Shown: positions 43,215 through 52,029, counted from the first letter of the stretch. The stretch: 64,000 bases of DNA from Paenibacillus wynnii (GCF_030812855.1 NZ_JAUSTK010000006.1:62001-126000), one strand, 5' to 3'. Numbers and translations are program-made. The notes: generated by a model from the letters alone, not told the origin.

Positions 43215-44192
43215 ATGAAAGCAGTTGTATACACAACATACGGACCGCCGGATGTTCTCCAACTGAAAGAGGTTGAAAAACCTGCCCCCAAGGATAATGA
43301 AGTCTTGATAAAAATTCATGCGGTGTCGGCCAATGCAGCTGACTTGCATCTCCTCCGAGCGGATCCCTTCTTGACCCGTCTAATGTCTGGACTTCTAAAA
43401 CCTAAACATACCATACTCGGTTCTGACATAGCGGGACGGGTTGAAGCGGTTGGCAGAAACGTAAAGGAATTTCAGCCAGGCGATGAGGTATTCGGGGATA
43501 TTTCCGGATGTGGTTGGGGTGGTTTTGCAGAGTATGTATCTGTTCCTGAACATGTATTGGTGTTGAAGCCGGCCCATATTACATTCGAGCAAGCAGCCGC
43601 AGTACCGATGGCGGCAGTCACCGCCCTTCAGGGTATCCGAGTTAAAGGACTGATACAGGCAGGGCAAAAAGTTCTGATTAATGGCGCGTCCGGTGGTGTG
43701 GGCACCTTTGCCGTCCAGATTGCCAAATCGTTCGGGGCTGAAGTTACTGCCGTATGCAGCACGGGGAAAATGGACATGGTGCGTGCGATTGGTGCAGACC
43801 ATGTCATTGATTACACGCAAGAGGATTTCACCAAGAATGGGCAACGGTATGACTTGATTATTGCCGCTAATGGATATCATTCGATTTTAGAGTATAAGCG
43901 TGCATTAAGCCCCAAGGGGATTTATATCATGACCGGTGGTACGATGGCTCAAATCTTTCAAGCTATGCTCCTAGGACCATGGATTTCAATGACCGGAAGC
44001 AAGAAAATGCATAATGTGATGGCGAAACCAAACCAAAAGGATTTAACTTTTATAAAAGAACTTCTCGAAGCCGGTACAATCGTCCCTGTGATTGATAGAA
44101 AATTCCCGTTAAGTAAAGTCCCTGAGGCGATGCGGTATCTTGAGGAAGGGCACGCCTTAGGAAAAGTCGTCATCACTGTAGCGGGAAATTGA
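43215..44192 (+). CDS. NAD(P)-dependent quinone oxidoreductase/alcohol dehydrogenase (MDR family)
   Basis: A 325-residue medium-chain dehydrogenase/reductase of the zeta-crystallin/quinone-reductase type. GRVEAVGRNVKEFQPGDEVF is the catalytic-domain core and INGASGGVGTFAVQIAKSFG the nucleotide-binding loop. It lacks the structural-zinc cysteine set. AGGAGG lies 8 nt before the ATG. It is 20 bp downstream of a damaged tandem copy. Likely a general quinone or enone reductase; the substrate is unknown. Confidence 0.9.
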   Translation: MKAVVYTTYGPPDVLQLKEVEKPAPKDNEVLIKIHAVSANAADLHLLRADPFLTRLMSGLLKPKHTILGSDIAGRVEAVGRNVKEFQPGDEVFGDISGCGWGGFAEYVSVPEHVLVLKPAHITFEQAAAVPMAAVTALQGIRVKGLIQAGQKVLINGASGGVGTFAVQIAKSFGAEVTAVCSTGKMDMVRAIGADHVIDYTQEDFTKNGQRYDLIIAANGYHSILEYKRALSPKGIYIMTGGTMAQIFQAMLLGPWISMTGSKKMHNVMAKPNQKDLTFIKELLEAGTIVPVIDRKFPLSKVPEAMRYLEEGHALGKVVITVAGN

Positions 44193-44200
44193 GTCGTCGT

Positions 44201-44674
44201 TTATTTAATCAACTCTATAAATTTGGCGGTAACCGTATCTGCCAGTAGCAGCGGCGCTACCTCCATCTGCAAGCCGATCCTTCCAGCGCTGACTGCCATC
44301 TTGTCCAAGGGCTCTGCACTGCTGTCAATAAAGGTTGGATACAGCTTCTTCATGCCCACCGGCGAACAGCCGCCACGGATATAACCTGTCCATTTGAGCA
44401 GATCCTTTACAGGCAGCATTTCGATCTTCTTTTCACCGGCGGCTCTGGCCGCCTTTTTGAGATCGAGCTCTTCAGCAACCGGAATTACAAATACATATAG
44501 GTTCGATCCACTATGGGAGACCAATGTCTTAAAAACTGACTCCGGAGCTCTTCCAATCTTCTCAGCTACAGCTGTACCATGGATTTTTCCATCCTCATTG
44601 TCATAAGAAAGAACTTCATAGCAGATTTTCTTCGTATCAAGAATTCGCATGGCATTCGTTTTACTAACTTGCAT
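44201..44674 (-). CDS. ybaK: Cys-tRNA(Pro)/aminoacyl-tRNA deacylase YbaK/EbsC
   Basis: A 157-residue trans-editing deacylase of the YbaK branch. It has TNAMRILDTKKICYEVLSYD at the start, PESVFKTLVSHSG with the conserved catalytic lysine, LKKAARAAGEKKIEMLP, and TGYIRGGCSPVGMKKLYPTF. It hydrolyses mischarged Cys-tRNA(Pro). It is convergent with the quinone reductase gene, with 8 bp between stop codons, and no clear terminator is seen between them. Confidence 0.92.
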   Translation of the reverse strand: MQVSKTNAMRILDTKKICYEVLSYDNEDGKIHGTAVAEKIGRAPESVFKTLVSHSGSNLYVFVIPVAEELDLKKAARAAGEKKIEMLPVKDLLKWTGYIRGGCSPVGMKKLYPTFIDSSAEPLDKMAVSAGRIGLQMEVAPLLLADTVTAKFIELIK

Positions 44675-44736
44675 GATACATCAACCTTTCTGGCTGTAAA
44701 TGTGGATCCATAGTTATTTTAATATACAAACGATTT

Positions 44737-44869
44737 ATATGGACACAGAAGACGCTATTGAGCAAATTATTGACTAAATCAGGCACTAAAACCTCAAATA
44801 GTGGATTCTCAGTCCGTATGTCTCTCATTTAGGGTGTTTGCATCGCAATAGCAGCGCTGGAGTCCGCAT
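44737..44869. repeat. Four-box GGACT element, partial copy 2 (one forward, two reverse)
   Basis: A forward GGAC box starts at 44737, and reverse-complement boxes start at 44796 and 44846 (offsets 59 and 50). These fit the last three positions of the element at 11311-11494. The first forward box is absent, where the ybaK start region lies. The remainder of the 369-bp gap between ybaK and alkA holds no gene I can support. Confidence 0.68.
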
Positions 44870-45043
44870 GCACAGAATGGACAGCTTGGCACAACTCCCA
44901 CAGCTTGCGCACCGCACACGCTCGCCTCGAATTCATCCCTACAATCTAGCAGCTAGAATGAAACAGCAAGATAACGACAACACAAAACGTCGGTTTGTGA
45001 TACAACTAAGAGTGTATTCAGAGTCTAATCTTGGAGGCTGGTT

Positions 45044-45982
45044 ATGAATTATTTTATACGGACTCAATCCGATTGGGAAGACCATGGACATGTAATTACA
45101 TTGGCTGTTCCGAAAGAATTCAGCTTTGCAGAGAATTTGAACTATTTCTATAATGCCCCTAATGAGTGCCTGTATCGTCTGCAAGATCAAAAAATCTATA
45201 AAGCTATCACGGTTGGAGAGGAAACTCCCGTCTTTGAATTAAGTGGCGATGCCCCCGGTAGGATTACCCTCCGCTTTCTGGGAGATACCACCCCCACTCT
45301 AACCTCCACTAAAGAAGCCGTAGTCGATTATGTAAGAGACTGGTTCGATTTAGATAGAGACCTCGTTCCCTTTTATGAGATGGCGAAGGATGACAGTCTG
45401 CTGCACAGAGCTGTTGAATCTTTTTACGGCTTGCGATGTATCGGCATTCCTAATTTATTCGAGGCGCTCTGCTGGGGGATTCTCGGTCAACAAATCAATC
45501 TAACTTTTGCCTATACTTTAAAAAGAGAGCTCGTAGAAAACTTTGGTCGTCATGTAGTATGTGAAGGCGAGGATTACTGGATATTCCCAAGAGCTGAAGA
45601 TATCGCGTGTATGACGGTGCAGGACTTAGCCCCTGTAAGAATGACTGTTAAGAAATGTGAGTATCTAATTGCAGTTGCCCAGTTAATTACGGAAGGAAGG
45701 CTAACGAAGGAGCTGCTGCTGGAGACAGGTGATTTTAAAAAAGCAGAGAAAATGTTGGTAACCATCCGCGGAATTGGTCCTTGGACGGCCAATTATGTGT
45801 TGATGCGCTGTCTGAGGTTGACTTCGGCTTTTCCTATAGATGATGTGGGACTACATAATTCCATTAAATATCTGCTAGGATCGGACCGCAAACCTACCAA
45901 AGAAGAAATTCTGCAGCTGTCTGCGACTTGGACCGATTGGGAGTCTTATGCCACCTTTTATTTGTGGAGATTTCTGTATTAA
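45044..45982 (+). CDS. alkA: DNA-3-methyladenine glycosylase II
   Basis: A 312-residue base-excision-repair glycosylase with an AlkA-type N-terminal domain and the HhH-GPD fold. LCWGILGQQINLTFAYTLKR opens the fold, the helix-hairpin-helix reads LVTIRGIGPWTANYVLMR, and the catalytic aspartate lies in AFPIDDVGL. It removes alkylated bases. The ribosome site GGAGG is 6 nt before the ATG. It lies about 0.9 kb from the ogt-adaA pair, which is encoded on the opposite strand, giving an adaptive-response repair cluster as in Bacillus. Confidence 0.9.
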   Translation: MNYFIRTQSDWEDHGHVITLAVPKEFSFAENLNYFYNAPNECLYRLQDQKIYKAITVGEETPVFELSGDAPGRITLRFLGDTTPTLTSTKEAVVDYVRDWFDLDRDLVPFYEMAKDDSLLHRAVESFYGLRCIGIPNLFEALCWGILGQQINLTFAYTLKRELVENFGRHVVCEGEDYWIFPRAEDIACMTVQDLAPVRMTVKKCEYLIAVAQLITEGRLTKELLLETGDFKKAEKMLVTIRGIGPWTANYVLMRCLRLTSAFPIDDVGLHNSIKYLLGSDRKPTKEEILQLSATWTDWESYATFYLWRFLY

Positions 45983-45984
45983 AA

Positions 45985-46021
45985 AAAATATAAACCCCAC
46001 TTCATATTGAAATGGGGTTTT
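45985..46021. terminator. Bidirectional terminator between alkA and the YolD-like gene
   Basis: AAACCCCA and TGGGGTTT pair around an interior of about 13 nt that adds a few pairs. T tracts flank both sides (TTTTC on plus, eight T on minus), serving both convergent genes. Confidence 0.75.
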
Positions 46022-46033
46022 CAGTCGTTCCTA

Positions 46034-46285
46034 TTAGTCTCTGGGATAATCCACTCGCATGATATCCATGAAAGGAACCTTATTGATCTCTTCATTCAGG
46101 CTGACATGCACCCTTCCGGTTCGCGGATCCATTTCCACTATACGTCCACGCACCTGCTCTTCTTTTCCCCACACGGTCAATAAAATCTCGGAATCTTCCT
46201 GCTTTGCCTCTGTCAATTGATTACCTATCTCCTCCAGAACAAATTCATCCCGGGTCGGACGTTTTGCTACCTTTGCCTTTGCCAC
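46034..46285 (-). CDS. YolD-like small protein
   Basis: A predicted 83-residue protein with VAKAKVAKRPTRDEFVLEEI at the N-terminus and a beta-rich second half EILLTVWGKEEQVRGRIVEM that fits the YolD-like family, often linked to DNA-repair polymerases. GTG 46285 is chosen because GGAGG lies 6 nt upstream. Its place between alkA and ogt agrees with a repair-related role, but the biochemical function is unknown. Confidence 0.72.
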   Translation of the reverse strand: MAKAKVAKRPTRDEFVLEEIGNQLTEAKQEDSEILLTVWGKEEQVRGRIVEMDPRTGRVHVSLNEEINKVPFMDIMRVDYPRD

Positions 46286-46361
46286 GCTATTCCTCCAATA
46301 AGTCATTACAAGATTAAGAGAATACTAAAGTACGAATGCTTCATTCTATTATAGCATGACT

Positions 46362-46898
46362 TTACGGAGCAATAACCAACGAACTTGTCCGTTCCAGATC
46401 AAGCAGCTGCAGCTTCATATCCAGGCCTCCCCGATAGCCGGTGAGTGCGCCATTTTTCCCGATAACCCGGTGGCAGGGTACTGTGATTAAAATAGGATTC
46501 GCCCCGATCGCCGTTCCCACAGCACGCACAGATGATGGCTTTTGGATATGCGCCGCTACGTCTGAATAAGACCAGGTTTGTCCATAAGGAATTTCACATA
46601 ACGCATGCCATACCGCCAACTGAAACGGGGTGCCACGGAAGTCCATAGGAAAGGTAAAGCTTTTGCGTACGCCTTGCAAAAATTCAGCCAATTCTCCAGC
46701 ATACAATTGCAATTTCCCATCCTCTTCTTCGAGTTTACCTCCGGGAAAACGTGCAGTTACCCAAGCCGCCAATTCCTCAAAGGGTTTGTCCTGTGAGCCT
46801 ATATAACAAAGACCTTTAGAGGTTGCAGCGATATATATATTCCAATCCTCATGCTTCAAAAAGGTCCAATAAATGACTTCATTCGTTAACTTTTCCAC
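46362..46898 (-). CDS. ogt: Methylated-DNA-protein-cysteine methyltransferase
   Basis: A 178-residue O6-alkylguanine DNA alkyltransferase. The active site PCHRVIG carries the acceptor cysteine, and TPFQLAVWHALCEIPYGQTW and SSVRAVGTAIGANP are the DNA-binding blocks. It starts at GTG, 9 nt after GGAGG, overlapping the adaA gene by 20 bp. It corresponds to adaB/ogt of the Bacillus adaptive response and repairs O6-methylguanine in one suicidal step. Confidence 0.93.
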   Translation of the reverse strand: MEKLTNEVIYWTFLKHEDWNIYIAATSKGLCYIGSQDKPFEELAAWVTARFPGGKLEEEDGKLQLYAGELAEFLQGVRKSFTFPMDFRGTPFQLAVWHALCEIPYGQTWSYSDVAAHIQKPSSVRAVGTAIGANPILITVPCHRVIGKNGALTGYRGGLDMKLQLLDLERTSSLVIAP

Positions 46899-47457
46899 TA
46901 TGGAGCACCTCCGAATTATGTTTATAGGTAAGACGGTACTCTGTAGGGGTATGCCCCGTCTTTTTCTTGAATAACGTTATAAAATAAGGCACATTGGACA
47001 TCCCGACACTCATGGCAATGTTCGCAATGGCTCGATCTGAATGAATCAACTGCTCTATCGCCTTCTGTATTCTCACCTGCTGAACGTATTCTACCGGGGT
47101 AATGCCCAGAACCTTTTTAAAAGTGCGTTGTAGATGATAGGGGCTGCCATGGCATTCTTCCGCCAAAACATCCAGATGAATAGGTTCCGCGTAGTTGTTG
47201 TCGATGTACTGTGTAATTACGGATACCCACTCGCTATCTGGCAACCGCTCTCCGGTAGGCTTGCATCTTTTGCAGGGGCGAAATCCGGCAGATGAGGCTT
47301 GTTCCATTGTTAGGTAGATGCGCACATTTTCTTTATTTGGCGCTTTGGACTTACAGGACGGCCTGCAATAAATCCCTGTCGTTCTCACTGCGTAGAAAAA
47401 ATGATCATCAAAGCCAGCATCATTCTGTAGAATAGCCTGCCACTGTTCCTCCGTCAC
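46879..47457 (-). CDS. adaA: AdaA-type methylphosphotriester-sensing AraC activator
   Basis: A predicted 192-residue regulator. The N-terminal Ada zinc domain has four cysteines in GIYCRPSCKSKAP and GFRPCKRCKP; the first accepts methyl from DNA phosphotriesters. An AraC helix-turn-helix pair follows (HLDVLAEECHGSPYHLQRTF, IANIAMSVGMSNVPYFITLF). GTG 47457 is chosen because GGAGG lies 8 nt upstream; the longer frame has no ribosome site. Methylated AdaA is expected to activate its own operon with ogt, and perhaps alkA. Confidence 0.92.
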   Translation of the reverse strand: MTEEQWQAILQNDAGFDDHFFYAVRTTGIYCRPSCKSKAPNKENVRIYLTMEQASSAGFRPCKRCKPTGERLPDSEWVSVITQYIDNNYAEPIHLDVLAEECHGSPYHLQRTFKKVLGITPVEYVQQVRIQKAIEQLIHSDRAIANIAMSVGMSNVPYFITLFKKKTGHTPTEYRLTYKHNSEVLHSGKVNE

Positions 47458-47560
47458 TAGGGTCACCTCCAAACACAGTATACCCTTTGTTAGGCGGTAT
47501 TGGAGCAATTTTCGAATGGAAAAGCAAGAAAACGAAACTACATTTTCAAGGTCATGCAGC

Positions 47561-47590
47561 AAAAAAAAGCCAACCGGATTCCGGTCAGCT
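47561..47590 (-). terminator. Intrinsic terminator of the 559-residue gene
   Basis: AGCTGACCGG and CCGGTTGGCT pair with two G-T wobbles around a 3-nt loop, and eight T follow on the minus strand. The stop codon is 9 bp upstream. Confidence 0.88.
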
Positions 47591-47598
47591 CTTTCGAT

Positions 47599-49278
47599 TT
47601 ATACTCTATATCCTTCAAATGATACCGGGGAACCGTTAATAATTGCTTTTGCGGTTTGGATTCCTTCGGTTAGAAGTTGCAAGCTGTCGCCCGCAGTGCT
47701 GTTATAATCCACTTGTAAACAGTCAGAATCACTAACGCTGAAGAAAGGCGCCTTCGAATCCATTGCAGCTGCAAATTCATCAAGTCCGCTTATACCAAGT
47801 TCGACCGCTTTTCCTACACTTACAGCCTCTACAGTGACTCCACCCGGCGTGCCTTCAACAGTTACCTCAAGGTATCTCGCCTGTTGTTTTAAAGAATACG
47901 AATGCGACAAGAAGATAGCAAAATATACTTGATCCACTAATCCGAATAAAGCAGAGGACTGCTGCAGCCAATGCCCTTTGGGTAGAACACCTATTATCGC
48001 ATTTGCTACTCCCGCCGGGACGGGGTATAAGGTCATGATTACGTTTTGATGGTACAGCACTTCGGCGTATCGGCTCTGGTGACGGGGATCGCCTTCCTTA
48101 TACCCTGGTCCGGGATGGAAAAAATACAACTGGTTGGCATCCTCACGTCCACGAAGGGGCAACGAATAAGCCCAGCGAAGCTGTTCATTATCGAACTCCT
48201 CTACTCGCTCCCACAAACCTCCTGCTGCATATTCTTCAGTAATATAAGCATAGGAGTGCAACGGTGGCTGACGATATGGATCACCTACTGTAACTTTTTC
48301 AGTAATTTTGGTTATTTCTACGGGCAGGCTACGGTCAAGTGCAGCTGTACGAATCTGCTCCGGCGCTTCATAGAACAAAAATCCGGCATATTCAGTACGC
48401 GGCATACTTTCAGGCAGCTCGAAATCACCAAACTGCACATAATCATGCAATACATTCGCATCACCTGGTACATCATGCGGCCATCCCCGGGAACGGGCTC
48501 CAACCCAAGCCCCCTGCAGATAAAATTGAGCCCGCTCACTCCACAAATAATTCAGCATTTCCCTAAGCATGGTGTGCAAATCTTTATCTTCACCGGCACC
48601 CAGTTCCAAAGCACAAGTAAAGGCCTGTACCCAGTTCCAAAACCAAGGAAGGCAGCCGTACTCAGGCATTCCTTTGGACTGGATATGTAACAAGGTATCC
48701 TTCAGGCTCTGACGGCCATCCTCCACTAACTCATCGTCCTCGAACATTTTTCCGAAAATAAGTTTTGCAGCTGTATGTTTGGCTTCATGATGACCAAACG
48801 TCACTACCGGCTTGAGATAGAACTTACTTCGGTAAATATGTCCTAATGCTGTATTGAACGCTATCCGCAGCCGGGCACTCATCAATCCTCCGTACTCCCT
48901 GCTAAAGTAGGCGATAAGACTGCCCATAATCTCCACTGGAAGCTCATGCGGCGCAGCATCTCTTGGAATCGGATTCAATCCCAGCGGCCAATGTCCGTAT
49001 AATACGGTGCCCGGTTTCCGGTTCTGCAGCATAAGCGTCTCCATCAGCACATGTTCCGCTTTGTGTTTTGCCTCATCTCGATCAAAGGGAAGCTGAAGGG
49101 ATGCGTTAGCTGCGGCAGCGAACAGATACGAAGCATAATAAAAGTTATTTCGAACATCATCATGGAACCATAATCCGCTATCCAGTAAAGGCCTGCGTTC
49201 CGCTTCAAGGGCTACTTTGTAAATAATTTCAATTTGCCTTTCCTTATAAGGACCTTTAGAACTATTCAGATCAATCAC
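47599..49278 (-). CDS. Uncharacterised 559-residue protein next to kdu genes (possible carbohydrate-active enzyme)
   Basis: A cytoplasmic protein whose first 330 residues are helical and Trp/His-rich (SGLWFHDDVRNNFYYASYLF, VTFGHHEAKHTAAKLIFGKM, MPEYGCLPWFWNWVQAF), as in (alpha/alpha) toroid sugar-processing enzymes. A beta-rich C-terminal part follows (GHWLQQSSALFGLVDQVYFA). I do not recognise a named family. It starts at GTG after GGGTGG and is divergent from kduI, with a 271-bp regulatory region. An intracellular role on uronate-containing oligosaccharides is inferred only from location. Confidence 0.72.
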   Translation of the reverse strand: MIDLNSSKGPYKERQIEIIYKVALEAERRPLLDSGLWFHDDVRNNFYYASYLFAAAANASLQLPFDRDEAKHKAEHVLMETLMLQNRKPGTVLYGHWPLGLNPIPRDAAPHELPVEIMGSLIAYFSREYGGLMSARLRIAFNTALGHIYRSKFYLKPVVTFGHHEAKHTAAKLIFGKMFEDDELVEDGRQSLKDTLLHIQSKGMPEYGCLPWFWNWVQAFTCALELGAGEDKDLHTMLREMLNYLWSERAQFYLQGAWVGARSRGWPHDVPGDANVLHDYVQFGDFELPESMPRTEYAGFLFYEAPEQIRTAALDRSLPVEITKITEKVTVGDPYRQPPLHSYAYITEEYAAGGLWERVEEFDNEQLRWAYSLPLRGREDANQLYFFHPGPGYKEGDPRHQSRYAEVLYHQNVIMTLYPVPAGVANAIIGVLPKGHWLQQSSALFGLVDQVYFAIFLSHSYSLKQQARYLEVTVEGTPGGVTVEAVSVGKAVELGISGLDEFAAAMDSKAPFFSVSDSDCLQVDYNSTAGDSLQLLTEGIQTAKAIINGSPVSFEGYRV

Positions 49279-49330
49279 CGTAAGACCACCCTTTCATTCG
49301 TACAATGGTTACATTGCGATTTGTTACTAC

Positions 49331-49515
49331 GTTTATACAATGCGTTTGATACTGGATGTGATTATGTTCATCTGGTTAATAAATAACAGCTTAATTCTGC
49401 ACCTTTCCCGTTCACATAGCAATTGTGTAAATCGCCAAATGAACTAAAACAAACCTACTAAAAAAGATTACTACTTGTAATATGAACCTATATGGAGTAA
49501 ATTGTACTTATACAA
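49331..49515. promoter_or_regulatory. Candidate regulator boxes in the divergent kduI region
   Basis: TTATACAA occurs at 49333-49340 and 49508-49515. The second copy is part of the inverted repeat TTGTA-CTTA-TACAA (49502-49515), 34 bp before kduI. The copies sit near each end of the 271-bp divergent region. They may bind the DeoR-type regulator encoded downstream, but such short AT-rich matches could be chance. Confidence 0.35.
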
Positions 49516-49549
49516 ACCATTTCTCACTGAGAAGGAGATTGAATAACCC

Positions 49550-50383
49550 ATGGAAAGACGTTTCGCCTCCCATCCAAATGAAGTTAAACAATTTGATACT
49601 GAGCGTTTGCGCAAGGAATTTCACATCCCTGTAATTTTTGCTCCAGATGAGCTCAAGCTTGTTCTAACTCACGAAGACCGCATGATTGTCGGCGGCGCTA
49701 ACCCTGTAACTAAGGATGTTGTTCTGACAACTGACCTTAAAGAACTGGGTGTTACTTATTTCCTGGAACGCCGCGAACTCGGAATTATTAATGTAGGCGG
49801 TAAAGGTACAGTATTCGTTGACGGAACAGAATATGAAGTAGACACCAAAGAATGTTTGTACGTGGGTCAAGGCTCTAAGGATGTAATATTCAAGAGCGTA
49901 GATGCTGCAAAGCCAGCTAAATTCTACCTGAATTCCGCTCCTGCACACCATTCTTACCCTACTACAAAAACTAACTTGGCTGAATCTGAATCCGGAGCAA
50001 TGGGCGGCATGGAAAATGCCAACGAGCGCACCATTCACCGCTTCATCCATACCAACGGAGTTCAAAGTGCACAACTCGTTATGGGTATGACGCAGCTTAA
50101 GCCTGGCAGCATGTGGAATACAATGCCTTCCCATACACATCCACGCCGCATGGAAGCGTATTTCTATTTCGATCTTCCTGAAGATCAAGCGGTTTTCCAT
50201 CTTATGGGTGAGCCAACGGAAACCCGTCACATCGTAATGCATAACGAACAAGCTGTAATTTCTCCAAGCTGGTCCATCCACAGCGGTGTTGGTACACACA
50301 ACTATACATTCATTTGGAGTATGGCTGGCGACAACAAACGTTATGATGATATGGACGCCGTCTCCATAAAAGAATTACAATAG
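49550..50383 (+). CDS. kduI: 5-keto-4-deoxyuronate isomerase
   Basis: A 277-residue cupin, the same length as E. coli KduI. It converts 5-keto-4-deoxyuronate to 3-deoxy-D-glycero-2,5-hexodiulosonate in pectin and glycosaminoglycan catabolism. Zinc-binding residues are visible in MPSHTHPRRMEAYFYFDLPE and SIHSGVGTHNYTFIW. AGAAGGAG precedes the ATG by about 12 nt. It forms an operon with the DeoR regulator and kduD: the next enzymatic step lies two genes downstream. Confidence 0.94.
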   Translation: MERRFASHPNEVKQFDTERLRKEFHIPVIFAPDELKLVLTHEDRMIVGGANPVTKDVVLTTDLKELGVTYFLERRELGIINVGGKGTVFVDGTEYEVDTKECLYVGQGSKDVIFKSVDAAKPAKFYLNSAPAHHSYPTTKTNLAESESGAMGGMENANERTIHRFIHTNGVQSAQLVMGMTQLKPGSMWNTMPSHTHPRRMEAYFYFDLPEDQAVFHLMGEPTETRHIVMHNEQAVISPSWSIHSGVGTHNYTFIWSMAGDNKRYDDMDAVSIKELQ

Positions 50384-50418
50384 AGGGAAATTTCTCTTAC
50401 GGAAAGATGAGGACGGTT

Positions 50419-51201
50419 ATGAACCCGATACGAAGACACGAAATGATCATGGAAGTTATGCTGAACCAGAAGGATGTAACTGTTAATGAGCTTAGCGATA
50501 AGCTCCAGGTGACCGGAAAAACGATCCGCGAAGATTTAAGCAAACTGGAGGAACAAGGTTTACTCGTTCGTGTTCATGGTGGAGCTGTGTTAGCACAAAG
50601 CGATCAATTCGGTATTCTGCCCTCCAAGGCGCCACTGGATAAGTATTCCGAAGAAAAAACGGAGATTGCACTAAGCGCGCTTCGTCATATTAATCAAGAC
50701 GATATCATAGCTCTGGACGGCGGAAGTACGACGCTCGAAATAGCGCGGCGTCTGGATAATATGTCCCTGACTGTCATTACCAATGATGTATACATCATCA
50801 GCGAACTTGTTCTTAAAGATAACATTCGTCTCGTAGTACCCGGGGGCTACCGTGTTCGTAACATGCTTGCCGGTCAGGAAGCTGTTACTTATGTAAAAAG
50901 CTTAAACATACAAAAAGCATTTTTGTCGGCTACGGCGGTAAATATAGAACAAGGACTCTCCATTTACACGGGGGATTTCATAGAGTATAAACAAGCACTT
51001 GTATCTACAGCCCATAAGGTTTACGCCGTTGTCGATCATCATAAATTCGGCAATACCGCGCTGCGTACCTTCGCTTCTTTACAAGAAGTGGATGTACTTC
51101 TGACAGACAAAGGGCTCGCCCTGGAAACAGCGGAACTGTTCCGTAGCGCAGGCGTTACCATCGAATGTGGGCACAATCCACTTACACATTCAAGCAATTA
51201 A
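50419..51201 (+). CDS. DeoR-family regulator of the kdu operon
   Basis: A predicted 260-residue repressor with an N-terminal DeoR helix-turn-helix (MNPIRRHEMIMEVMLNQKDV, VTGKTIREDLSKLEEQGLLV RVHGG) and a sugar-isomerase-like effector domain (DIIALDGGSTTLEIARRL, VLLTDKG). ATG 50419 is preferred over one four codons earlier because GAGG lies 6 nt upstream. It is encoded between kduI and kduD, so it probably controls their operon in response to a phosphorylated or free uronate intermediate. Confidence 0.9.
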   Translation: MNPIRRHEMIMEVMLNQKDVTVNELSDKLQVTGKTIREDLSKLEEQGLLVRVHGGAVLAQSDQFGILPSKAPLDKYSEEKTEIALSALRHINQDDIIALDGGSTTLEIARRLDNMSLTVITNDVYIISELVLKDNIRLVVPGGYRVRNMLAGQEAVTYVKSLNIQKAFLSATAVNIEQGLSIYTGDFIEYKQALVSTAHKVYAVVDHHKFGNTALRTFASLQEVDVLLTDKGLALETAELFRSAGVTIECGHNPLTHSSN

Positions 51202-51219
51202 AGGAGCGAAAAAAATATT

Positions 51220-51972
51220 ATGTCATTATTTAGCCTAGCAGGAAAAACAGCAATTGTAACAGGCGCAGCCCAAGGTCTTGGACAAGGCATCGCACTTGCT
51301 TTCGCAGAAGCGGGCGCAGATGTTATCTCTGCTTCCCTTAACTCAAGTGAAGAAACAGTAGCAGCAGCTGAAGCCTTTGGCGTTAAGGCTCTTAGCCTGG
51401 AGTGCGACCTGAGTAACCACACTACCCTTCAAGGTATGTTTGACAAAGCTCTTGAATTTACTGGCCACGTTGACATCCTCGTGAACTGCGCAGGAATGAT
51501 CCGTCGTACACCAGCTAAAGACCACAGCGAAAAAGACTGGTTCGATGTAATCAACCTGAATCAGAATACCGTTTTCTTGCTGTCACAAATTGCGGGTAGA
51601 CACATGTTGGAAAGAGGAAATGGTAAAATCATCAACATCTGCTCTATGCTCTCCTACCAAGGCGGCATCAACGTACCGGGCTACACAGCTAGTAAGCATG
51701 CTGTAGCAGGTCTGACCAAAGCTTTCGCTAACGAATGGGCAGGTTCCGGTCTGAACATCAACGCGATCGCACCGGGTTACATGGCTACAGAAAACACTGC
51801 ACCTATCCGCGCGGATCAAAAGCGTTCCGATTCAATTTTGGATCGTATCCCTGCAGCACGTTGGGGAACACCTGAAGATCTTAAAGGACCAGCTGTCTTC
51901 TTGGCATCTGCTGCTTCCGATTACCTAAACGGTCATATTTTGAACGTAGACGGCGGATGGTTGGCTAGATAA
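51220..51972 (+). CDS. kduD: 2-deoxy-D-gluconate 3-dehydrogenase (2-keto-3-deoxygluconate oxidoreductase)
   Basis: A 250-residue short-chain dehydrogenase. The NAD-binding TGAAQGLGQGIALAFAEAGA, NCAG, catalytic Ser in ICSMLSYQGG and YTASK (Tyr/Lys) are all present. LFSLAGKTAIVTGAAQGLGQ at the start fits KduD. It reduces 3-deoxy-D-glycero-2,5-hexodiulosonate to 2-keto-3-deoxygluconate, the step after KduI. AAAGGAG precedes the ATG, and a strong terminator ends the operon. Confidence 0.92.
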   Translation: MSLFSLAGKTAIVTGAAQGLGQGIALAFAEAGADVISASLNSSEETVAAAEAFGVKALSLECDLSNHTTLQGMFDKALEFTGHVDILVNCAGMIRRTPAKDHSEKDWFDVINLNQNTVFLLSQIAGRHMLERGNGKIINICSMLSYQGGINVPGYTASKHAVAGLTKAFANEWAGSGLNINAIAPGYMATENTAPIRADQKRSDSILDRIPAARWGTPEDLKGPAVFLASAASDYLNGHILNVDGGWLAR

Positions 51973-51991
51973 TCCGGCTTTGTTGTTATTA

Positions 51992-52018
51992 AAAGGTGCC
52001 CATCGGGCACCTTTTTTT
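51992..52018 (+). terminator. Intrinsic terminator of the kdu operon
   Basis: AAAGGTGCCC and GGGCACCTTT form a perfect 10-bp stem with a 3-nt loop, followed by TTTT on the plus strand, 19 bp after kduD. Confidence 0.92.
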
Positions 52019-52029
52019 CATAAGTAAGT

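Noticed and set aside
48046..48690. 214-residue frame antisense to the 559-residue gene
   Set aside because: Composition is unlike a protein and there is no start signal; it is a shadow of the minus-strand gene.
49664..50299. 211-residue frame antisense to kduI
   Set aside because: Cys/His-rich only because it mirrors the coding strand; kduI is unambiguous.
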